This document shows positions 44,047 through 53,024 of a DNA stretch of 64,000 nt, piece after piece. The translations under genes and the position numbers were made by a program. The stretch is from CAYJFK01 sp964369475. Lineage in GTDB: Bacteria; Bacillota; Clostridia; Oscillospirales; Feifaniaceae. The DNA lies in the NCBI GenBank assembly GCA_964369475.1, contig CAYJFK010000001.1, positions 1 to 64,000 on the forward strand, read 5' to 3'. The first letter of the stretch is position 1; every line of letters begins with the position of its first letter. The notes beneath the pieces are model-generated. The model was not told where the DNA came from. It saw only the letters and a list, made by a program, of their open reading frames with translations, and made no database searches.

Positions 44047-44136
44047 GTTGTGATATTATTTTTTAACACTTGTATTAAGCGGCTTCAGCATTAATGCTAT
44101 ATATTACCCTTAATGTTACAAAAGAGGTGAATGCTC

Positions 44137-46260
44137 ATGCAATATAATAAGCTTCCCGCACTTGCGATGGATAGTCAAGATTTTATCTGTTATATGACTG
44201 ATACAGAGACAAATGAGCTTTTGTATCTAAATGAAATGGGCAGACAGTCCTTTGGGCTTATGAATTCAGATGATTATATAGGCAAGCAGTGCTACAAGAT
44301 TTTGCAAGGCAAAGACAAGCCTTGCGAATTTTGCAACAATGATAGGCTTGAGGTGGGTAGGTTTATTAAATGGGAGATAACAAATCCCTTAGTAAATAAG
44401 AGCTTTTCCTTAACAGATACACTTGTAATGTTTGAAGGTAGAAAAGTGCGAGTAGAGATGGCCTTTGACATTACCAAGCAAAAAGGAGAGGTTGTCGATC
44501 TCTCCAACAAGCTTTCGACAGAGGAGACTCTCGTTAAGTGTATACACACTCTTACAGAAAAACTAAACATAGACGAGGCTATAAACAGTTTGCTTGAAAT
44601 TGTGTGTGACTATTATAAATCGGACAGAGCGTATATTTTCGAGCTAAACCACAAGGAGGGTACTGCTGATAATACATACGAGTGGTGCGATAGCAGAGTA
44701 TTGCCTGACATGGCAAATTGGCAAGGTGTACCTATTGAATATGTGGCACCTTGGCTTGATAGAGCAGAAAAAGACGGAAAGGTATTTATTACAGATTTAG
44801 AGAACCAATTTGATGAAAAAAGTGAAATGAATAGAAAATTAAGAGAGAGCTTAATTAACTCTATGTTTATTGCACCTCTCATTAGGTCTGATAAAATCAC
44901 AGGTTTTATCGGTGTTGATAACCCTACCGAGAATAATCAAGATGTTACACTTTTACGTTCGGTTTCGTACTTTGTGCAAAACGACATAAGCAAAAAGCGT
45001 TTGTATGCAGAACTTGAGAAAATGAGCTATACAGATACTTTAACAGGGCTTTTTAACAGAAATAAATACTCTGATACGGTAAGGCGTTTCGAGGAAATTT
45101 CGCCTCAAAAACTTGGCATTTTGTATGCCGATGTAAACGGGTTGAAGCACGCAAACGAGATATTCGGTCATGCGTATGGCGATTCGGTCATAATAGGTAC
45201 TGCCAAGGTGCTTCATGGATATTTTGGCGGAAATGTTTATCGCACGGGTGGCGATGAATTTATCGCCTTTTGTGAAAATATCGAAAAAAGCGAATTTGAT
45301 AGCATTGTAGAAAATATAAGAAAATCTTCCAAGATTAACGAAACATGCAGTTTTACCGTTGCTTCATCTTGGAAAGAGAGCAATGTAGACATACAAAAGG
45401 AGTTAACTCGCACCGATGAAATGCTACATGCTGAAAAGCAGTTATACTATAAAACTGTCAGTAGGGCAGACGTTACAGGGGCTTCTTCGGAGAACTTAAA
45501 TTCCAAGGCTGCAAGAGAGCTTGTAGCCGAGATTGAGGCTGGGCTATTCGAGGTTTACTTACAACCAAAAGTGGAGCTTTCAAGCGGAGCGATTATGGAT
45601 GCAGAAGCGCTTATTCGTAAGAGAGATAAGTCGGGCGGCATAATCACACCTGTTAAATTTATACCGGTATATGAATACAGCGGTATAATAAGGCATGTAG
45701 ACTTTTTTGTTTTGGAGTCTGTTTGTAAGTTTTTAAGAGAACAAATTGACATAGGAAAGCCTTTGCAAGTGTCTATTAACTTCTCGAGAGTGACATTTAT
45801 GGAACACGACATAGTTCGGAAGATATCAGCTATCTGCAAGGAGTATGATGTTCCGCACGAATATATCGATGTAGAGATTACCGAGAGCATAGAAAAGCTC
45901 GATAACAAGCTTTTGCAGAGTAAAATGACTTCGCTTATAGAGGCGGGTTTTTCGGTCTCGCTCGATGACTTTGGCGCACAGTATTCCAACCTTCACATGC
46001 TCTCTACAATGGATTTTTCGTTAATCAAGTTAGACAAAAGCCTTGTAGATGAGATATGTGTAAACAAAAAGAGCTATACCGTTGTTAAAAACATTATTGC
46101 AATGGTAAAGGAGTTAAACGACCTGAAATGTCTTGCCGAAGGGGTCGAGACCGTCGAGCAAAGGGATATGCTTATGCATTTTGGCTGCGATTATGGGCAA
46201 GGGTATTTATTTTATAAGCCTATGCCGATAGAAAGTTTTAAAGAGATATACAATAAATAA
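44137..46260 (+). CDS. GAF-GGDEF-EAL cyclic di-GMP protein
   Basis: A 707-residue soluble protein. A PAS-like N terminus (with CYKILQGKDKPCEFC) is followed by a GAF domain (about 130-290), a GGDEF domain (YRTGGDEFIAF intact, but without an RxxD inhibitory site) and a C-terminal EAL domain. All EAL catalytic residues are present: AEALIR, INFSRVTF, VEITES, SLDDFGA, LDKSL, AEGVET and GQGYLF. It can in principle both make and degrade cyclic di-GMP. Of two ATGs two codons apart, I use the second, seven bases behind AAGAGGTGA. Confidence 0.92.
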   Translation: MQYNKLPALAMDSQDFICYMTDTETNELLYLNEMGRQSFGLMNSDDYIGKQCYKILQGKDKPCEFCNNDRLEVGRFIKWEITNPLVNKSFSLTDTLVMFEGRKVRVEMAFDITKQKGEVVDLSNKLSTEETLVKCIHTLTEKLNIDEAINSLLEIVCDYYKSDRAYIFELNHKEGTADNTYEWCDSRVLPDMANWQGVPIEYVAPWLDRAEKDGKVFITDLENQFDEKSEMNRKLRESLINSMFIAPLIRSDKITGFIGVDNPTENNQDVTLLRSVSYFVQNDISKKRLYAELEKMSYTDTLTGLFNRNKYSDTVRRFEEISPQKLGILYADVNGLKHANEIFGHAYGDSVIIGTAKVLHGYFGGNVYRTGGDEFIAFCENIEKSEFDSIVENIRKSSKINETCSFTVASSWKESNVDIQKELTRTDEMLHAEKQLYYKTVSRADVTGASSENLNSKAARELVAEIEAGLFEVYLQPKVELSSGAIMDAEALIRKRDKSGGIITPVKFIPVYEYSGIIRHVDFFVLESVCKFLREQIDIGKPLQVSINFSRVTFMEHDIVRKISAICKEYDVPHEYIDVEITESIEKLDNKLLQSKMTSLIEAGFSVSLDDFGAQYSNLHMLSTMDFSLIKLDKSLVDEICVNKKSYTVVKNIIAMVKELNDLKCLAEGVETVEQRDMLMHFGCDYGQGYLFYKPMPIESFKEIYNK

Positions 46261-46261
46261 A

Positions 46262-46473
46262 AAGAGGGCGTACGCCCTCTTTTTCAGCTTGGAGAAAAAG
46301 TGTTTTCTCCAAGCTGAAAAAATCAGCTGGCGCTGATTTTAACGCCCTCGGGGCGGGAATTTTACGCCAGAGGGCACCCTGATGGTGCCCCCTCGCCGCT
46401 CCCCCTCCTTCCGTGAACTTTACATTTTAGGTTTTTCTCCAGCCTGAAAAAGAGGGCTTACGCCCTCTTTTTA
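46262..46473. terminator. Duplicated terminator flanking repeat copy 2
   Basis: AAGAGGGCGTACGCCCTCTTTTT (left, from 46262) and AAAGAGGGCTTACGCCCTCTTTTT (right, to 46472) differ at one loop base. Each is a compact GAGGGC/GCCCTC hairpin with A and T runs. The right copy overlaps the DUF6512 stop and can serve both convergent genes. Confidence 0.75.
46284..46447. mobile_element. MITE-like structured repeat, copy 2
   Basis: A 164-bp element nearly identical to 6101-6263 over the first ~127 bases, then diverging around CCTTCCG before converging on the conserved right end TTTTTCTCCAGCCTGA. Terminal inverted repeats TCAGCTTGGAGAAAAA and TCAGGCTGGAGAAAAA match at 14 of 16 positions. The inner AATCAGC/GCTGATT stem is kept while its loop changes from TAAA to TGGC, showing that structure is conserved. 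Confidence 0.7.
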
Positions 46474-47013
46474 TTTGCCTAACATTCCATATTGACCGTC
46501 TATGCTATCTCGAAATACCGGCAGTCGTGGGGGGATTAGTGTAAAAAGAACAAAAAGAAGTGATGTTCCAATTACAAGTGGTAGAGCTATTACTCCCAAT
46601 GACAACTTTGCTTTAAAACATAGCAGTGCAAAAGCGTGACCGATTAGCAGTGCTACAAATAGTAGCATTATATCTACATAAAGATATTGCACCCCAAATG
46701 CACCTGTGTAGAAATAAAATAACACTATCATAAAAAAGCAGGAGGATATCATAGAGACAAATGCAGCTGTAATCCATATGTCGAGGTCAAGAAAATGTCT
46801 GTTAAAAAAATAGTAGATGCCCCACCACATATATAGAGGGAAGGGTACCATTTTTGTGTGTTCGAATACACTTTCATTTACAGGGGCAACGAGACCTACT
46901 ATAAAGCTTTTGCCTGAAAAGAGATAGATAAAATGAAAAAGTCCGCCGAATATAAATAAAATAGGCACAGAGAGCATAATATAGAGCTCGGCAGAGAGCG
47001 AGAAAATGTTCAT
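46471..47013 (-). CDS. DUF6512-like membrane protein
   Basis: A 180-residue protein with five or six membrane segments. The stretch FIYLFSGKSFIVGLVAPVNESVFEHTKMVPFPLYMWW matches the NESVxEH signature of DUF6512 proteins, whose role is unknown. AGGAGG precedes the start. It ends inside the shared terminator of the repeat element. Confidence 0.75.
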   Translation of the reverse strand: MNIFSLSAELYIMLSVPILFIFGGLFHFIYLFSGKSFIVGLVAPVNESVFEHTKMVPFPLYMWWGIYYFFNRHFLDLDIWITAAFVSMISSCFFMIVLFYFYTGAFGVQYLYVDIMLLFVALLIGHAFALLCFKAKLSLGVIALPLVIGTSLLFVLFTLIPPRLPVFRDSIDGQYGMLGK

Positions 47014-47124
47014 TGAAACCTCCTGTTTTAGTAGTAATATATAATAAACTTAGAACTATATTAGATTTGCCGCATTATATGTTATATGTCGAAAACTACT
47101 TGTATTATACATTGCATTTTCGCA

Positions 47125-47154
47125 TTGACGTTGAATGCTATTTTATGGTATAAT
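47125..47154 (+). promoter_or_regulatory. Promoter of the aldehyde oxidoreductase cluster
   Basis: TTGACG (47125-47130), 18-bp spacer, perfect TATAAT (47149-47154), 52 bases before the first gene of the cluster. Confidence 0.65.
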
Positions 47155-47205
47155 TTTGCATGATAAGCATAGATAATGTTCATGCTTTGTTTATGGAGGA
47201 TTGTT

Positions 47206-47604
47206 ATGACTGATAATATGAAGATTGCCATGTACGGTGCAAAAAAAATGTGCTGTGCACAAGTGCTTGTTTTAATGGGGCTTGACATGCTAGGAGAGCA
47301 AAACGATCGTTTGGTGTCGGCGGCATCGGGTCTTTGCGTAGGGGTTAGAAGCGGACTTTTGTGCGGCGCTCTTACAGGTGGGGCGCTAATGCTAAGCATG
47401 TTCGATGCGAAGGTTGCAAATGAAGAACTTATACCGCAACTTACAGAGTGGTTTGAAGACGAAGTAGGAGAAAAATACGGCGGTATGAACTGTGGCGACA
47501 TAATAGAAGGGGACTCTGCTTTGAAAAAGATGCGATGTCCTCTAATCGTTCAGGGAACATTTGTCAAGGCAAAGAGTCTTTTGTCACAGGCAGGTCTTAT
47601 ATAG
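47206..47604 (+). CDS. C-GCAxxG-C-C family redox protein
   Basis: A 132-residue protein of the C-GCAxxG-C-C family. The CCAQVLV segment, then GLCVGVRSGLLCGALTGGALML and MNCGDII supply the scattered Cys residues. Members are thought to bind cofactors or carry electrons in anaerobes; in Desulfovibrio a related protein (DVU_1555 type) sits in the same gene neighbourhood as an aldehyde oxidoreductase. The start is the ATG behind GGAGGA; an ATG ten codons upstream lacks a ribosome site. Confidence 0.82.
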   Translation: MTDNMKIAMYGAKKMCCAQVLVLMGLDMLGEQNDRLVSAASGLCVGVRSGLLCGALTGGALMLSMFDAKVANEELIPQLTEWFEDEVGEKYGGMNCGDIIEGDSALKKMRCPLIVQGTFVKAKSLLSQAGLI

Positions 47605-47718
47605 ACTTTGGATAAAACATGTTGTGTCGTTTGCTTAAAAAGATAGGCGGCATGACTATAAAAAAGCATAGCAAATAATTAAAATAAATGTTACAAAATT
47701 TAAGGAGGTTCTTGCAAA

Positions 47719-50601
47719 ATGAAACTTCGCAAACTTTGGTTAAACATCAATGGTGCAGACCGTATGATGGTCTGTGATGCGGAAAAAGACAAGCTTTCAG
47801 ATGTTCTTCGTCGTGAAGGTCTTACAGGCGTTAAGGTGGGCTGTGGCACAGGTGTTTGCGGCTCTTGTTCTGTTATTTTAAACGGGGCTGTTATTCGCTC
47901 ATGTACGAGAAAGGTTTCCACAATAGAGGATTACAGCTCTGTAACTACCGTTGAAGGTGTAGGCACGCCTACAAATCTTCACCCACTTCAGCAAGCATGG
48001 ATTACACATGGTGCGGCACAGTGCGGATTTTGCTCGCCCGGTTTTATAGTTTCTGCCTATGCACTGCTTGAAAAGAACAACAACCCCACACGTGAGGAAG
48101 TTAGAGACTGGTTCCAAAAGCATCGCAATATTTGCCGTTGTACAGGATATAAGCCTCTTGTCAATGCCGTTATGGATGCCGCTATGGTACTTCGTGGCGA
48201 GGCTACAATGGAAGATATTACATATAAGATCCCCGAAGACGGCGCATACTACGGCTCGCCGCTACCAAGACCTTCTGCAGTGGCAAAGGTTTGCGGACTT
48301 GCAGAATATGGCGACGACATTGCAGACAAGATGCCTGATGGCACACTTCATCTTGCAATTATTCAGCCGAAAATTACTCATCATGCAAATATAAAGAAGA
48401 TAGACACAGCCAAAGCCGAGGGAATGGAAGGCGTCGTAGCTGTTATTACGGCTAAGGACGTGCAGGGTGTTAACCGTATTCCCGCATACAACAACCATAA
48501 GCGCAGTACCGTTGTAGACCCCAGCCATCCTGTTTTCTGCGACGAGAAGATATTCCGCTATGGCGACATAGTAGGTGTTGTTGCAGCGAGAACAAAAGAG
48601 CAGGCAAGGGCAGCAGCTGCCGCTGTTACTGTTGAAATCGAACAGCTCCCAGAGTATCTTTCCTTCTTGGAAGCATGTGCGCCCGATGCTGTGCGTGTTC
48701 ATGCCGATACACCAAACGTGTTTATCCGTCAGCCCGTACTAAAGGGCGACTTTGAAGGCGTTCCCGAGACAATCGAATCTTCGGCATTCTCTGCCGAGGG
48801 TAGCTTTTATGCATCTCGTCAGCCTCATATGTCAATCGAGGGCGACATTTGCCAAGCATACTACGACGAAGATGATATGCTAACCGTTCACTGTAAGGCA
48901 CAGGCAGTTTACTCTGCTCGTAATGCCGTTGCTCATGCTGTTGGCGAGCCTGCCGACAAGGTTAGAATTGTTATGAATGTTACAGGCGGTAGCTTTGGTT
49001 GGTCTACAAGTGCGGCCTCCTTTGCCGTTACTGCTGTTGCCGCAAAGCATCTTAAAGTGCCTGTGTCGCTCTCCATGTCCTACGAGGAGTTCCAGCACTT
49101 TAGCGGCAAGCGTACAACTTGTCACACAAACACAAGACTTTCTTGCGACGAGTCGGGTAAGATTACAGCACTTGAGTACGATGCGGCCATCGACCACGGC
49201 GCATACTCAGACGGCGGCGAAGGTCTTATCACTCGTTTTATCCGCTTTATGGGCTGGCCTTACAACATTCCCAACATTATGGGACTTGCAAGAATGGCAA
49301 ACACAAACCACAACTACGGTGTTGCATATCGTGGATTTGGTTCGCCACAGATCTCTACCGCTTCGGAAGGCATTATGGATATGCTCGCAGAAAAAGCAGG
49401 CATAGACCCATTCGAGTTCCGCTATATAAACATCGCAAGAGAGGGCGACACAACGCCAAACAGCTATCCCTACCGTGAATACCCAATGGAGGAAATAATG
49501 GATTACGCTCGCCCCCATTATGAGAAGGCTAAAAAGCATGTCGAGGAGCTAAATGCCAAGGGTGAAGATGGTGTTAAGTACGGTGTCGGCGTTGCATTTG
49601 GTTCATACAACTGCACAGGCGGCAAGCACGATAATGCAGGTGCTAAGATCGACCTTAACCCCGATGGTAGCGTAACTGTTTACAACACTTGGGAAGATAT
49701 AGGACAGGGCGGCGATGTTGGTTCTGTTATGTTTGCTCTTGAAGCACTAAAGCCACTAGGACTAACACCCGAAATGGTAAATGTTAAGCCAATAAACGAC
49801 TCTAAGCTATCGCCTGATAGCGGCATAGCAGGTGGTAGCCGTTCGCACATGATGAACGGCTATGCAATAAATCAAGTATCTGCAGAGATGCTAACGGCAA
49901 TGCGCAAGACAGACGGAACATACAGAACACATGCCGAAATGGTTGCAGAGGGCCTACCAACAACATTCGAGGGTCGTTACTCCAACACCCAAAACTTCCC
50001 AGAGCTTGTTGAGTACAGCCCCGATACAGGTGTGGGTGATCCAATCCCGACATACATGTACGCAATGTTCATAAGCGAAGTCAAGGTAGAGCTTGCAACA
50101 GGAAAGACAACTGTAATTTCCTACATTTCGGTTGCCGATGTCGGTGTTATCGGAAACAAAGCCTCGGTTGACGGTCAGGCATACGGTGGTCTGTCTCATT
50201 CGATTGGCTATGCTCTTACAGAGGACTACCATGATGTTAAGAAACATGCAAACATTGTAGGCGCAGGTATTCCGACAATTAAGGATATACCTGACAATTT
50301 CGAGCTATACTACATTGAGAGCCCACGCTCGAGAACACCTTACGGCTCTGCCGGTTGCTCCGAGCTATTCCAGTCGAGCGGTCATGTGGCTGTACTAAAT
50401 GCCATCTACAATGCTTGCGGCGTTCGTATCTACGAGATTCCTGCCCTTGCTCCAAAGGTAAAGGCAGAGCTCGACAGAATTGCAAGAGGCGAGGCTGAGC
50501 AGTACACACCATACTTCTTCGGCACAGACTTCTACGACGAGATAGACGAGATTGTAGCAAATCCTGTCGGCGAAAATAAGGGCGAGCTTCAAGCCGAGTA
50601 A
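47719..50601 (+). CDS. Molybdenum aldehyde oxidoreductase, xanthine oxidase family
   Basis: A 960-residue molybdopterin hydroxylase, large subunit and iron-sulfur domain in one chain. The first [2Fe-2S] cluster uses GCGTGVCGSCSV (Cys 42, 47, 50 and 62), the second CGFCSPG and CRCTGY (Cys 102, 105, 139, 141). The molybdenum domain contains GGSFGW, AYRGFGSPQ and the C-terminal YGSAGCSELFQSSG, where the family has a catalytic Glu. There is no flavin domain, so electrons must leave by another partner, probably the dicluster protein encoded next. Layout matches Desulfovibrio MOP. AAGGAGG precedes the start. Confidence 0.92.
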   Translation: MKLRKLWLNINGADRMMVCDAEKDKLSDVLRREGLTGVKVGCGTGVCGSCSVILNGAVIRSCTRKVSTIEDYSSVTTVEGVGTPTNLHPLQQAWITHGAAQCGFCSPGFIVSAYALLEKNNNPTREEVRDWFQKHRNICRCTGYKPLVNAVMDAAMVLRGEATMEDITYKIPEDGAYYGSPLPRPSAVAKVCGLAEYGDDIADKMPDGTLHLAIIQPKITHHANIKKIDTAKAEGMEGVVAVITAKDVQGVNRIPAYNNHKRSTVVDPSHPVFCDEKIFRYGDIVGVVAARTKEQARAAAAAVTVEIEQLPEYLSFLEACAPDAVRVHADTPNVFIRQPVLKGDFEGVPETIESSAFSAEGSFYASRQPHMSIEGDICQAYYDEDDMLTVHCKAQAVYSARNAVAHAVGEPADKVRIVMNVTGGSFGWSTSAASFAVTAVAAKHLKVPVSLSMSYEEFQHFSGKRTTCHTNTRLSCDESGKITALEYDAAIDHGAYSDGGEGLITRFIRFMGWPYNIPNIMGLARMANTNHNYGVAYRGFGSPQISTASEGIMDMLAEKAGIDPFEFRYINIAREGDTTPNSYPYREYPMEEIMDYARPHYEKAKKHVEELNAKGEDGVKYGVGVAFGSYNCTGGKHDNAGAKIDLNPDGSVTVYNTWEDIGQGGDVGSVMFALEALKPLGLTPEMVNVKPINDSKLSPDSGIAGGSRSHMMNGYAINQVSAEMLTAMRKTDGTYRTHAEMVAEGLPTTFEGRYSNTQNFPELVEYSPDTGVGDPIPTYMYAMFISEVKVELATGKTTVISYISVADVGVIGNKASVDGQAYGGLSHSIGYALTEDYHDVKKHANIVGAGIPTIKDIPDNFELYYIESPRSRTPYGSAGCSELFQSSGHVAVLNAIYNACGVRIYEIPALAPKVKAELDRIARGEAEQYTPYFFGTDFYDEIDEIVANPVGENKGELQAE

Positions 50602-50624
50602 TAGCAGTATTTAACAATATCTCG

Positions 50625-50648
50625 GGGTCGGGTCGAAGGACCCGACCC
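50625..50648 (+). other. Hairpin between oxidoreductase and dicluster genes
   Basis: Perfect 10-bp stem GGGTCGGGTC-gaag-GACCCGACCC followed by only TTTGTTA. It may partly terminate transcription or protect the abundant upstream mRNA, lowering expression of downstream genes. Confidence 0.65.
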
Positions 50649-50668
50649 TTTGTTATAGGAGGTGTAGT

Positions 50669-52846
50669 GTGAATTTTAAAGAGCAAATATCAGAATGTGT
50701 TAGAGGCGAAGATGCATTTTGCAGCTCGGTTTGCCCCTTCGGGTTCGATATAAGAGATCTTGCCGCAAAACTCGGTCGAGGCAGGATAGATGGCGCATAC
50801 CGCATATACAGAGACGCAGTGCTCTTTCCGGAAATTGTGTCGAGGCTATGTCCTGCACCATGCGCTTTGGCATGTCCGCTAAAGGAGCACGGAGGGGCTA
50901 TTGCTCTGCCTGAGCTCGAGCGGTCTTTATGCGCACATGCTAAGAGCAAAAAGCCGCCGAGCTATAACATACCCGAAAAGGGCAAAAAAATTGCCATTAT
51001 AGGCGGAGGTATGAGCGGCCTTGCCTGTGCGCTTAGGTTGTGCATGAAGAAATACGATGTAACGGTATACGAGATGTCGGAAAGTTTGGGTGGTCGTGCG
51101 AAGGCGCTCCTTGGCGATGTGGCACAGGAGGACATAACACTTGCATTTTCAAGCGAGAAGTGCAACTTTGTTACAGAGTGTAAAGTTAGCTCTCTAGTTG
51201 AGATAGCGGCAGATGCCTATTACATTGCTACGGGCGAGAATGGCGACAGCTTTGGCATGGCGGTTGAGCAATCAAGTCTTATCGTTACGAGCCATGACAT
51301 GCCTATACTTTTAGGTGGCGGTCTACTTGGTCGTGATATAACAGAAGGCATAAGGCATGGTATAAAGGCGGCCGCTTCTATCGACAGTTATCTTACGACC
51401 GGATCGTTTGACACGCAAAAGGAAAGAGAGCCAACAAGGCTAATTATAGATGAAAAGCGCATGAATACTCAAATCGTGACGACTGTTACGGGTGATGTAT
51501 ACACAGTCGATGAGGCAAAAAAAGAGGCTCTGCGCTGCATGAAGTGTGACTGTGATATTTGCCTTTCACATTGCGACCTTATGACCTATTACAAGAAAGA
51601 TCCAAGGCGCATAGGTGACGAAGTAGAAGGAACTGTCAACCCTGCGGCGATATTCTCCAATAGAATTGCAACACGCATGATTGCCAGTTGCGAGATGTGC
51701 GGCATGTGTGTCGACAAGTGCCCAAAGGGTATAGACATCGAGGGGATGTTACTCGATGCACGCCGTACCATGATTAAAAAAAGCGAGATGCCACCTGCGT
51801 TTTCGGGATTTTGGCTCGAGGATATGCATCACGCCGACGAGGTATGCGGCTTTGTAAAAGAGGGTGCCGGACATATGTTTTTCCCCGGATGTCAGCTCGG
51901 TGCTTACGACAGGCGATATGTCACGATGTCGTATGAGGCGCTTCAAAAAAAGTTGCCTAATGTTGGCATTACTTCCTTGTGTTGTGGCGCTCCTTCATAT
52001 AGGGCAGGCGATGTGGAGTGGACAGAGCGAAAAATGGGAGAGATTAAAGAGCTGTGGGAAGGTAGCGGACGGCCTATATTTATTCTTGCATGTCCTTCGT
52101 GCGAAGATATGCTAAGGCAGTTTATTCCCGAGATTAAAACAGAGTATTTATACAAATATTTAGAGCCAATCACAACAAAAAAGGAGACCGCCACATTATT
52201 CGATCCCTGCACGAGCAGAGGGATGGAAGGCCTTCAAAGTGAAGTTAAAGCACTTGCAGAAAAGGCAGGTCTTGAAGTGACAAGGTCTGCGGAATTTGGC
52301 GAGGAGAGGTGTTGCGGTTTTGGTGGTCAAATGCTTACTGCAAACCCACATATGGCAAAAAAGATTGTCGATATACGCACAGAGGGTATAGAACAAAGCA
52401 TTCTTACCTATTGCACAAACTGCAAGGACATTTTTTTGCGTAGCGGCAAGAGGGCTGTGCATATCCTCGATGTGATATTCGGGCTGGAAGAATTTGCCCC
52501 TCCTACATGGAGTGTGCGTAGGCATAATAGAGAGATTCTCGCAAAGGATTTTGGCAAAGTTGATATAGAGAGGGAGAACAATATGAAGCTATACATTGGC
52601 GAAGATCTGCAAGCTGAAATGGACAGAGAATATATAAACGAACAGGACATAGCAGCGATAATTGAATGGTGCGAGAATACCGGTAGCAAGCTAATCGACA
52701 AGACGACAGGCGCATTTATTGGACATTTTCGCCTTGGTTATCGCACATTTTGGGCGAAATACAAAGTCAAAGACGATGGCTTTGAAGTGCTGTCGGCTTA
52801 TAGTCACAGGATGGATATAAAGGGGGATGAAAATCATGCAAAATGA
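50669..52846 (+). CDS. Pyridine nucleotide-disulfide oxidoreductase/dicluster protein
   Basis: A 725-residue electron-transfer protein. The N terminus (CSSVCPFGFD, CPAPCALACPLKEHG) is like the GltD cluster domain, then an FAD/NAD(P) loop IIGGGMSGLACAL, then a ferredoxin segment (CMKCDCDICLSHC, CEMCGMCVDKCPKGID), two CCG domains (PGCQLGAYD..CCGAPSY and DPCTSRG..CCGFGGQM) and a C-terminal 90-residue tail. It resembles the DVU_1558-type protein. It would pass electrons between the molybdenum enzyme and NAD(P)H or ferredoxin (inference). GTG start behind AGGAGG. Confidence 0.85.
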   Translation: MNFKEQISECVRGEDAFCSSVCPFGFDIRDLAAKLGRGRIDGAYRIYRDAVLFPEIVSRLCPAPCALACPLKEHGGAIALPELERSLCAHAKSKKPPSYNIPEKGKKIAIIGGGMSGLACALRLCMKKYDVTVYEMSESLGGRAKALLGDVAQEDITLAFSSEKCNFVTECKVSSLVEIAADAYYIATGENGDSFGMAVEQSSLIVTSHDMPILLGGGLLGRDITEGIRHGIKAAASIDSYLTTGSFDTQKEREPTRLIIDEKRMNTQIVTTVTGDVYTVDEAKKEALRCMKCDCDICLSHCDLMTYYKKDPRRIGDEVEGTVNPAAIFSNRIATRMIASCEMCGMCVDKCPKGIDIEGMLLDARRTMIKKSEMPPAFSGFWLEDMHHADEVCGFVKEGAGHMFFPGCQLGAYDRRYVTMSYEALQKKLPNVGITSLCCGAPSYRAGDVEWTERKMGEIKELWEGSGRPIFILACPSCEDMLRQFIPEIKTEYLYKYLEPITTKKETATLFDPCTSRGMEGLQSEVKALAEKAGLEVTRSAEFGEERCCGFGGQMLTANPHMAKKIVDIRTEGIEQSILTYCTNCKDIFLRSGKRAVHILDVIFGLEEFAPPTWSVRRHNREILAKDFGKVDIERENNMKLYIGEDLQAEMDREYINEQDIAAIIEWCENTGSKLIDKTTGAFIGHFRLGYRTFWAKYKVKDDGFEVLSAYSHRMDIKGDENHAK

Positions 52847-53024
52847 GCTAATTTGCGCTAAGTGCAATATAGCGCTCGAGGAGCGTCAGGTGGAGTTCTC
52901 CTATATGGGAGCGGTCTTTCATCATGATTTCCCATGTTGTCCCTCTTGCGGTCAGATATTTATTTCCGAGGAAATTGCAAAGGGTAAAATGACAGAGGTT
53001 GAACAGGAGCTGGAGGATAAATGA
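52836..53024 (+). CDS. Small CxxC redox protein, DVU_1557 type
   Basis: A 62-residue protein with CAKCN near the N terminus and CCPSCGQIFI in the middle, a zinc-ribbon or rubredoxin-like pattern of four or five Cys. Its counterpart in Desulfovibrio lies between the dicluster protein and the methyltransferase. I use the ATG at normal distance behind AGGGGG, 11 bases inside the preceding gene; an ATG three codons earlier is pressed against the ribosome site. The stop forms ATGA with the next start. Confidence 0.8.
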   Translation: MQNELICAKCNIALEERQVEFSYMGAVFHHDFPCCPSCGQIFISEEIAKGKMTEVEQELEDK

